From: Polyodon spathula
Lineage: Eukaryota > Chordata > Actinopteri > Acipenseriformes > Polyodontidae
NCBI RefSeq assembly: GCF_017654505.1
Contig: NC_054558.1
Coordinates: 9,746,298 to 9,810,297 of the forward strand
DNA length: 64,000 nt
Reading direction: 5' to 3'
A model generated the notes under the pieces. It made no database searches. It had not been told where the DNA came from and worked only from the letters and a program-made list of their open reading frames with translations. The translations under genes were made by a program, and so were the position numbers. How positions within the stretch are numbered: position 1 is the first letter of the stretch; each line of letters opens with the position of its first letter. Of this stretch, positions 25,101-36,582 are shown one piece after another.

Positions 25101-28100
25101 GCCCTGTGCTTGTGGGTTGGATCCAGCCCTGTGCTTGTGGGTTTGATATAACTTGTACACTAGTCCACTCCTACTTGCACCTTTATTTGTTTCTGAGGTG
25201 AGACCGTATCCAGCAGAAAGGATGCCAATGTTTAAATAATTACACTTGCCATTGGGTTTGCGCTCAAACAGGACAGCTGCTGAATGAAACGTTCCAGCCT
25301 CTGACAGCTGTATTTAATATGAGCCACCTCGTACAGATCAATAACGTATTTCTGTGGAGGATTTCTCTGCTGCTAAAACTATGACTGAACTCCATAGTTT
25401 TCCAGAGTACTCCAGAGTTTAAAATGTGTTTCTTGTCATTGTTGTTGTGTTTGCAGGTTAAAGTCAGTCAAGCTGCAATGGAACTGCAGCTCACTCCCTT
25501 CATCGTACTCCTGCGCACAACCCTGGACCAGCTGCAGGAGAAGGACTCGGCACAGATCTTTGCAGAACCAGTTGACCTGAAAGAGGTACCTGCTGGCCTG
25601 ACGGAGACTGCTGCACTGTTTTTATGTAGTTGGCTAATGATCTGACTCATGCAGTATATCTTCTTGGAACAAACTGAACAGTCACATGCATATCTGTTTC
25701 CTTTCTTTATGCTTGGATGTGAAAGGAAAAGGCTTTCACAGCCCCCGATTTAACACTAGTCTTGGAGTTAGTGTAGTTAGTGATAGAGATGACCTTACCT
25801 AAGATAACATTGGGCAGGGTTCGTGCTAGTCTGCTGTCTACGCATTGGATGGTGGGTCTCGTGAACTGAGTCGTCCAATTTGTCTTCATGTTTAATAAAT
25901 TTATTCCTTCAGTTTTTATCCTGATGAATGATTTAGAAATCAAAATGACTACACTTAGAGGATAATTGGTGTTAATTGGGCTAATTTCCCATTCCATTTG
26001 AGAGCAGGTGTCTGAATGTGTGTTGGTTGTGTGATGTCATGTGGAGAGAATCTTCTTCTAAAAGAAATGTACCCATAACAGAATGTTCTTGAAGGGCCTG
26101 TGAAAAACACTTATTAGAACTTCCAGTACAGCGCAGCTACAGCTGCTTTCATGTCTGCAAGCTCATATAACTTGTACATTAAGCCAGTTCACAGTATAAA
26201 GACACTCCCTTTATCCTGTACATAGTCACATTATCTCCCCCTCTCCTCACTGCAGGTCCCAGATTACCTGGAGTTCATCTCCCACCCGATGGATTTTGCC
26301 ACCATGCGAACGAAGCTGGAGTCTCATGGGTACAGGACCTTGGGCGAGTTTGAAGTGGACTTCAACCTCATTGTCAGCAACTGCTTGAAATACAACGGCA
26401 AAGACACGATATTCCACCGGGCCGCGGTGCGCCTACAAGAGCTGGGCGGAGCTATCCTGAGACACACCCACCGGCAGGCAGAGAACATCGGCTTCGACCG
26501 GGAAACGGGCATGCACCTCAGAGAGTCTCCCAGAACAGAGGACTTCTACCGCTTCTCCTGGGAAGACGGTCAGTGGAGCCCAAAGATTCAATAACCATGT
26601 GTTTTCCTATAATTATTATTTAATAATAATAGTAATAATAATAATAATAAATATAAATGTTATGGCTGTGGGAGGGGAAAAAAAAACAAACAACAAAAAA
26701 CAACTTGTGTCTAGATAATTTTTAAACACCTTTACTTTTACAAACTTAGCAGGGAGAGGGAGAGGGAGAGAGCGCGCAAGGCGGGGGGTACAACGAAAGC
26801 TCAATAAAAGTTTGTAGAAGCCAGGATGTCCTTTTTTTGTTTCTGTTTGTTTTTTTGTTTTTTTTAACTGTACTCTTAATAAATAAATGTATGGGATAAG
26901 TAAAGACGGTGACATTTAGCTGCAAAATGACTTGGGTCAAAACTATTGGAAGGACCCTGGCTTGACCAAACAAGATCTTCTTCCTGCTAGCATTTCTAAT
27001 GTTCTGCTGTGTTGTGGCGATGAATAAAAATAACTTTGATCAAAAAATATTTAGCTTCAAATCGGTAACGTTTCCTTTTCCATTTGCCTCTGCCCCTCTG
27101 CTCTCCTCTGAACGCAGTGGACAGCATCCTGGTCCCGGAGAACCGTGTGCACCTGTCCCTGGAGGATCAGCTGAAGGAGCTGCTGGACAAGCTGGACATA
27201 GTGAGCTCCATGCGCTCAAGCGGCGCCCGCACGCGCAGGATACGCCTGCTCCGCCGTGAGATCAACAGCATCCGGGGTAAGAGACTGCTGCACAACGGGG
27301 AGCGTGGCCGACACCCGCGGGGGGAGGAGACCGACCGGGAGCACAGCCAACACCCGCGGGGGGAGGAGACCGACCGGGAGCACAGCCAACACCCGCGGGG
27401 GGAGGAGACCGACCGGGAGCACAGCCAACACCCACGGGGGGAGGAGACTGACCGGGAGCACAGCCAACACCCATGGGGGGAGGAGACTGACCAGGAGCAC
27501 AGGCAACACTCGCAGGGGGAAGAGACTGACCGGGAGCACAGCCAACCCCAACGGGGGGAGGAGACCGACTGGACGCACAGCCAACACCCGCGGGAGGAGG
27601 AGACCGATCGGGAGCACAGCCAACACCTGCAGGGGGAGGAGACCGACTGGGAGCACAGCCAACAGCCGCGGGGGGAGGAGACTGACCGGGAGAAACCCCA
27701 GGGCGAGGAGCGAGGAGGCAGCCCTGACAGAGCAGGTGTGTTTTACCCAATAGAGCCTTTAACTGTTTCAGAGGGTTTTACAGATCCCTGATTGTTAGCA
27801 CTGTTGCTGGAATATAATTCTACTATATTGCTGCTGTGGCACATAATTGTTCTTTTGCCAATACTAGAAGAGTCCCGTTCCTTTGTAAATCTGCTTGGGC
27901 ATTTGGAGATGGTAATGTCTCCACCATGTAGCTCATAAGCCACTGAATAATGTGTACATATCACTGATGTAAAGTACGAATCACTGATTTAATGTGAGGG
28001 GAGTGTGAATCGATTTCACCTGGGTTATCTCATGGTCCTGTGATTTGTCACATGATAGGGCTGGGCTGTATATAGGGCACACTTATTATTATTATTATTA

Positions 28101-30395
28101 TTATTAAGTAATAGTAGGTATCCTTCACATGATGTATTGTGTTGCTGTCATCTTGTGCAGTGAGAGCGAGAGACGTGGTTAGAATTGTCTTGGACTGGTT
28201 CTTGTGTCCTAAATTTTTTTTCCCTTTATTACAGGTGACACAAAATCCACCCCGCCACCCACCCTGGAGCTCACGGGACCCCCACCTTCCCTCACAGATT
28301 TTGATGCCCATGAAGAGCCGCCCACCCTCAAGCCTGTGGGAGGGGGGGTCGAGGGCAGGGCTCAGAGCCGACTGCATAAGCGTTTGAAATCGGACAGCGA
28401 GGTCCTGAACAGCAAGCGGCTCCAGAGGGAGAGGGAGCACGACGGCGGAGCCGCAACCCAGCGGCTGCTCAGCGACAGCGGCGTCAACGGGCTGAGCGGC
28501 AGCCCCATTCCTGGTGTAGGCAGGCGCACCTCCGTCCTCTTCAAGAAAGCCAAAAATGGAGTGAGGCTGCAGAAGGGCTACGAGAGCCCGCTACACAACG
28601 GGGACGAGCACGGACCCCCAGCCCTCAAGAGTGGCACCTCGGACAGCGATGGGGAGAAACCCTCACGCAGGGCGGCAGAGGCAGGTGAGGGGAGTCCCAC
28701 CGGCTAATGCAGTGGTCGTCACTGTTTTTTCTTTTTTTTTTTTTTTTTTTTTACACATTTTGCTTATTTCTTGCAAGGTCACAAATGAAAAATGACAGAT
28801 TTATTAAATGGCGCAAGAGTCGGAGAACACAGGGTATTGAACTGGAATCACTTGTAGTTCCTTTGCTGCTACGTCAGTGTTCAGGATCGTTGGTGCCTGT
28901 TGTGGGCACAACACTGGTCTTCCGGGCGCGAATTTGCCAACATGTGCAGTTTCGAGGGCCACTGGGCTGATGGGTTAGGTCTGAGGGCCACGTTTGTGTA
29001 ACTTGGCATGGAGGTGCTGGCTGGATTAAAACTGCAATGGATAAAATTTATTAATGTGAAAGCCAGGACTAGATAGATTAAAAACAAAATCTAGCGGCTG
29101 CCACCATAGAGTTTTAAGACTAAGAGGCCCATGAGTAGATGTACTAAAGTGTTGCGCCTGTCTAGGGTGAAATGTACTAAACATGCGCAATGCTGTTTCC
29201 TTTTTAGGGAATGCTTTGCGGCAGCAGTTTTTCATTGCGGTTCAAATGAGAATGTAATCATGAGTTCTCCTTCATAAATTCGAAAGAAGGGGCGGTGATA
29301 GTGCAAATGAGGGTCCTATATTGTAATGAGATGGACTAAAGCTACCAGCAATTGCAACACTTACATCAGTTTGTTAAAAACTGAAAGCATGTTTTAAACA
29401 GTCGCAATTGTTGCTGGCATTTCCCAGTCAGCTTTTTGACTTGCATTGCCAGTTGTGTTCAATGTATTTGAGGCGAACACCCAAATACCTATTCTCCCTA
29501 AAAGCAGGGTGTGCTTACAAGCCTTGAAAACGAATTTCTATGATGTTTCAGGTTTCCCCAACGTGTTGCGAGCAGTAGACTGCACACATTTATTTATTTA
29601 TACATTTATTGCATTTATGTAGCGCTTTTTATACAAAAGTATTGCAAAGCACTGTAAAGTGCATAGCTGAAAAAAAAAAAAGAACCAACCACAATGCACA
29701 TACAACTGCCACGATCACACCATTTTTTTAAACAACATATTTTAATTAACTGTATACATAATACAAAAGCAGCAATTTTAAAGTTACATTAAAACCCTCT
29801 AAAATAAGAAAAAAAAAATTTAAAAGTGCGTTTTTAGTCTCGACTTCCATTTCAAGTAAGGCAGAGCATCCCATAATTTTGGAGCGCTACAAGAAAAAGC
29901 CCTGCCTCCTCCCATGTTGCTTTTGTTGCCCCTCGGAGTAACCAGCAGCCCCGCATCCTGTGATCTCAGAGTGCGGTTTGGAAGATACAGGGTCAGTAAC
30001 TCCTGCTAATAACTAGCTGCTAATCCATTGAGGGTCTTGTAAGTTAACAGCAAAATCTTAAAATCCATTCTTGATTTGTGCCGCTAACCCCTCCAGCTCA
30101 TTCTGAGCATCTGTGTAGGAATAGGAAACACACCTATACTGTTAATGTGCAGGTGGTTTGTAATTGTGCCCAGTTTAGCACTGCACCCCTGACTAACTTA
30201 AATAAAAACTGACTCTATACATTTGGCTTGTAGACTACGCATGATAATACAAATTAGTGGTACAATGCAAAATTTGTTGCTGGTCCCTTGAAATGCATAT
30301 TGACGAGAATTGACTGTCCTCCTCTTAGCATCATAACTTGTTAGTGCAGAGCCATGATCTATTTTGTGTTAATTGACAGGCTACTAAGTAGGCCA

Positions 30396-30445
<50 letters not shown>

Positions 30446-31577
30446 GCTAAAATCATTGTTTTCAGTTTAAAATAATCTTATTTGCAGTGCACACCAATGC
30501 GTACAATGCAGCAGCATAATTTTATTCTGATTTACCGGTAGCCTACAGGCTAAAGAAAGTGCGCTAGCTATTCATGTGATTGTACTACTGTACTGTATAC
30601 TATATAGGTGTACTGTACAGATGTATACGTTTTTCAATAATATAATGTGTAGCCTACCCAAAGCACATTTAGTGTTATTTCAGCTCAATATACATTACAA
30701 ATGATTTATACATTAAAAGTACATTGAGCACTATATATATGTGTGAGATTTTATTGCATTTTTTTAAAACCCGACACCTCCTAATGTCAGACATATTGGG
30801 TTTAGCGAGGGGCTGCTGTAGGACTACGCAAAGCTTTTTGATAGAAACCCATTTATTTGCGGGTGAAGGTGGGGCCCCCACTATAGAATCTGATGGGATT
30901 AAACTGCCTTTCATTATTGATTCAAGCAAACGTGGTACGGCTCTCGCAATGCCAGAGATCTCACTTGGATGAAGTAACGCATTTAAGTGAGTAGGTTGCG
31001 GCTCTCTTTTATTAGCATGTTTTCTCTTGGTGCATACAACGAAATGTATACTTTTCGAATTTTTTTGTTGCAACAGAAATGCAGATTGCGGTATGTTTGC
31101 GCTGCGACTGGCCCGTTTTGGTAATCCTACCCTTCGCTTTACCAGAGTACCTAAACCACCATAGACAAAGACAGGTTTATACAATAAATAGATTGGAAAG
31201 ACAGTTCTCCTGTGCAAGCTTCTGCTGTCACCTCTGGGTGTCACCCAAGAGCTGCTACAGAAGAGCTCTGTGCAGCACTGCACTGCCCATTTCTTAGGGA
31301 ATTAAATAGTTACAAGAAAGATCAAAATGCAACATAGGGTATTCAGTGTGTGTGTGTGTGTGTAGTGCTGGTTGCAGTAATGATGATGTGTTGTGTGTGT
31401 ATGTGTTTAGTGCTGGTTGCAGTAATGATGATGTGTTGTGTGTGTAGTGCTGGTTGCAGTAATGATGATGTGTTATGTGTGTAGTGCTGGTTGCAGTAAT
31501 GATGATGTGTTGTGTGTGTAGTGCTGGTTGCAGTAATGATGATGTGTTGTGTGTGTATTGCTGGTTGCAGTAATGAT

Positions 31578-31622
<45 letters not shown>

Positions 31623-31682
31623 TGCTGGTTGCAGTAATGATGATGTGTTGTGTGTGTGTGTGTGCTGGTTGCAGTAATGATG

Positions 31683-31730
<48 letters not shown>

Positions 31731-32121
31731 TGCCGGTTGCAGTAATGATGATGTGTTGTATGTGTGTGTGTAGTGCCGGTTGCAGTAATGATGATGTGTG
31801 TGTGTGTATGTGTGTGTGTGCTGGTTGCAGTAATGATGATGTGTTGTATGTGTGTGTGTAGTGCCGGTTGCAGTAATGATGATGTGTGTGTGTTGTATGT
31901 GTGTGTAGTGCTGGTTGCAGTAATGATGATGTGTTGTATGTGTGTGTGTAGTGCTGGTTGCAGTAATGATGATGTGTTGTGTGTGTATTGCTGGTTGCAG
32001 TAATGATGATGTGTGTGTGGTGTGTGTGTGTGTGTGTGTAGTGCTGGTTGCAGTAATGATGATGTGTGTATGTGTGTGTGTGTGTTGCAGTAATGATGAT
32101 GTGCAGTGTGTGTGTGCTGTG

Positions 32122-32155
<34 letters not shown>

Positions 32156-32378
32156 GTTGCAGTAATGATGATGTGTTGTGTGTGTAGTGCTGGTTGCAAT
32201 AATGATGATGTGTTGTGTGTGTGTGTGCTGGTTTTAGTAATGATGATGTGTTGTGAGTGTGTGTGATGTGCCAGTTGCAGTAATGATGTGTTGTGTATGT
32301 GTGTGTGTGTGATGTGCCGGTTGCAGTAATGATGATGTGTTGTGTGTGTGTGTGTAGTGCTGGTTGCAGTAATGATGA

Positions 32379-32409
<31 letters not shown>

Positions 32410-32604
32410 GTTGCAGTAATGATGATGTGTGTGTGTGTGTGTGTGTGGTTGCAGTAATGATGATGTGTTGTGTGTGTGTGTGTAGTGCTGGTTGCAGTAA
32501 TGATGATGTGTTGTGTATGTGTGTGTGTGTAGTGCCGGTTGCAGTAATGATGTGTTGTGTATGTGTGTGTGTGTAGTGCTGGTTGCAGTAATGATGATGA
32601 TGAT

Positions 32605-32647
<43 letters not shown>

Positions 32648-32753
32648 GCTGGTTGCAGTAATGATGATGTGTGTGTGTGTGTGTGTGTGTGCTGGTTGCA
32701 GTAATGATGATGTGTGTGTGTGTGTGTGTGTAGTGCTGGTTGCAGTAATGATG

Positions 32754-32785
<32 letters not shown>

Positions 32786-33101
32786 TGCTGGTTGCAGTAA
32801 TGATGATGTGTGTGTGTGTGTGTGTGTGTAGTGCTGGTTGCAGTAATGATGATGTGTTGTGTGTGTAGTGCTGGTTGCAATAATGATGATGTGTTGTGTG
32901 TGTGTGTGTGCTGGTTTTAGTAATGATGATGTGTTGTGTGTGTGTGTGATGTGCCAGTTGCAGTAATGATGTGTTGTGTGTGTGTGTGTGTGTGTGTAGT
33001 GCTGGTTGCAGTAATGATGATGATGTGATTGTGTGTGTGTGTGTGTGTGCTGGTTGCAGTAATGATGATGTGTGTGTGTGTGTGTGTGTGGTGCAGGTGA
33101 T

Positions 33102-33140
<39 letters not shown>

Positions 33141-33155
33141 GTTGCAGTAATGATG

Positions 33156-33199
<44 letters not shown>

Positions 33200-33414
33200 G
33201 TTGCAGTAATGATGATGTGTTGTGTGTGTGTGTGTGTGCTGGTTGCAGTAATGATGATGTGTTGTGTGTGTGTTTAGTGCTGGTTGCAGTAATGATGATG
33301 ATATGTGTGTGTGTGTGGTGCTGGTTGCAGTAATGATGATGATGATGATGATGTTGGTGTGTGTGTGTGTGGTGCCGGTTGCAGTAATGTGTGTGTGTGG
33401 TGCCAGTTGCAGTA

Positions 33415-33459
<45 letters not shown>

Positions 33460-36044
33460 GTGTGTGTGATGTGTGTGTGTGTGTAGTGCCTGTGTGTGTG
33501 TGTGTGTGTGTGTGTAGTGCTGGTTGCAGTAATGATGATGTGTTGTGTGTGTAGTGCCTGTTGCAGTAATGATGATGTGTGTGTGTGTGTGTGTGTATAG
33601 TGCTGGTTGCAGTAATGATGATGTGTTGTGTGTGTAGTGCCGGTTGCGGTAATGATGATGTGTTTTGTGCTTTGCACAGGGTTAACGAATGGCTTTGGAA
33701 AGCACACGCAAAGCGGCTCAGACTCGGAGTGCAGTTCATCATTCACCGCTGCTGTGCCGTTTGAGAAAGACGGGTAAGAAACCTTGCATCATTCAGACTT
33801 CCACAAAGGACCATCTGAAAAGGCTGTTTCACTGCTTAGACTGTAGTGTATTCATGTTTATTATTATCGTTGTTATCATTATTGTTTGTGGTATTATTGC
33901 ATTTCTAAGTGAGACAACCAAGTCAAAAGGTAAAGCAACAGCTTTCGAAATTAATATGGCTAATTAGTTTTCCATTTTACTTTGTTAGTTGTCAATACAA
34001 AGTTGGTTACGGGGTTAGATTACCATTTCCAGCACTATTTGGCTATTGAATAGCAAATTTAAAAGCTAAATACATTTTGTCTTGCAGGAGCACGTCTCCT
34101 CCCAAACGCAGTCGTGGAAAGCCAGCACTTTCCAGGGTTCCCTTTCTAGAGAGCGTCAATGGGGACTCTGATTACACCTCCACAGGTAGGAGCGAACTTT
34201 TACCTGTCAGTGCTGCGCTGGGTCCTCTGGAGCCCGGGCGCTCAGCCCCGCCGAGTGCTGCGCTGGGTCCTCTGGAGCCCGGGCGCTCAGCCCCGCCGAG
34301 TCCACATCTAGACACCTGCATAGTATACACACAGTAGTGATGCAGTTCTTTCTTACCTGCTCCCAGTAAACTGCATGCATGAGCAAATCTTGGTAGAAGC
34401 CCAGTTGCAGGGAATTAATTAGTCTCATTTTATATTTGCTGGAGTTTAAACATCATGATTAAACCCAGATATGATCTAGAAACATGCCCCCTAACAATAG
34501 TGTGTGTGTGTGTTTAACACACTGAATACATTTATCACATTGTTTCTGTTTTTTTGATAGGCAGAAATATCTTGATGCCATTTGAAAGCAATGCAGAACT
34601 GGAGACTTTGGACCTTGTGTGGGCAAAGTGCAGGGGGTACCCTTCATATCCGGCGCTGGTGAGTTCATACTTGGGGGTGGGGGTTAAGGTGCTGTATCTA
34701 CATACTTATATACTACCTTTTATTAGCTTGAGTGTTCATGAAACCTCTCAGCGGTTTTTTACAATGTTGAGATTTTATACAGCTGCCCTATTTTTGCATT
34801 ATTCTCACTGCTGCAGCTCCCTGAAGTTTGTCTGTTTGTTGAATTATTGTCAGATTATCGACCCCGAGATGCCGCGGGAAGGTTTGCTGCACAATGGGGT
34901 CCCGATCCCGGTCCCTCCTTTAGATGTGCTGAAGCTGGGGAAGCAGATGCAGACCGAAGCAGAGGACAGGCTCTTTCTCGTCCTTTTCTTTGACAACAAG
35001 AGGACCTGGTGAGTGGAGAGAGAGAGGGCGCGCTGCCGCTGCAGTTTCTGCCGTGCCATTTGCGACTCCTTTTTTAAAACTCCGTCTCGTGTTCCTGTTC
35101 AGTTTGTACACAAATGTAATTCCTTGGTGTTTTTTTTAATTGACTGCATCCTTCCATGCTCTATAATATTCCTTCCTCAGTTTTTACTGGCTATTGAAAG
35201 GAAAAGGTGCTGCTCACAAACAACAAGTTACACAAGCAAACTGCTCTGCAGCTATCCACTAGCGTTTAGAATAAGAAAGTTTCAGAGATTAAACATCTTT
35301 TGAAAATTAACGCAAGATCCTCAGAACTTTTTTGGGAGTAGCGTTTTTTAAACATTTAAAATCTCCACAGCCCTGGGTCACTTTTTGTAATGTTTGTTTC
35401 TTTTGACCCCAGGCAGTGGCTTCCCCGTGACAAAGTCATGCCCCTGGGAGTGGAGGACACAATGGATAAGCTGCGCATGATGGAGGGGCGGAAGACTAGC
35501 ATCCGCAAGTCCGTCCAGGTGGCGTACGACCGCGCCATGATGCACCTGAGCCGTGTGCGGGGGGATCACGCCTTCATCACCTCCAGTTACCTCTAGAAAC
35601 ACAAAACAAGGCTGTGTTTGTATTAAAGGACAACCAAAACTATTGAAGTACTGTTCCGCAAAAACGCCACAAGAGCTTTTTTATTTTATTTGAGTTCTAT
35701 TCATTTTTTCACATCTTTCTAAAGAAGGAAAGTTAAGAGGAAAAAAGCATCACTGCCATTTCTTGTAATATAATTGCTTTTTACTTTTAATCTTTTATGA
35801 ACCACTTCTTGTACATGGAAAGCACATTTTCATGGTACTCCTTGTTTTTGCAATGAATTTTCGGAGGGCACTACGGGCTAGACAATTATGTAAATACTTG
35901 TAAAATAATGTTATAAATTATTGTTGGCTGCACCATTCATTACGCTTCTCTGGTGCTTACAGCTCCCTTTTTTTAAACCACAAAAATGTAATTTATTTAA
36001 AAGAAAAAACCATGTCGTTTTGACAATTGAAAATACTAGCAAGT

Positions 36045-36112
<68 letters not shown>

Positions 36113-36514
36113 AAAAAAGACAACGAATAAGCAGTGGACTTGTGTGACCTTGTGTAACGTTATAATAAGGTTTTAAAAACATTTTTATTACATTTCATTT
36201 GTAATGTTTTTGAGATGTTGATATGGGACCTAAATGTTGCTGGTAGTCCACTGTAAAGCACAGGATGTTGTATTTATTGTAGAAAGTGTTTATTTGCTTT
36301 CTAGATCTGTTTATAACATGGCTATGAGAGAAATGAGAGAAATTATATGCTTGTACAAAATGCAGATTTTACCTACTATATAACCTGACTGTCTGAAAGT
36401 ATATTTTCTCTCTCGAGAAATAAATGTTCTAATCTACATTTTCTGCTTTCTACATTTCTTTTATTGCTTCCAGCTTTTTTGTTTTTAAGAATTAAGAATT
36501 CTGGTAAAAACTGC

Positions 36515-36582
<68 letters not shown>

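Noticed and set aside
31294..33746. Minus-strand frames of 528, 757 and 502 codons rich in His-Thr and HHYCNQ
   Set aside because: Pure translation of the (GT)n/GCAGTAATGATG array; three overlapping frames are open at once and there is no independent coding signal.
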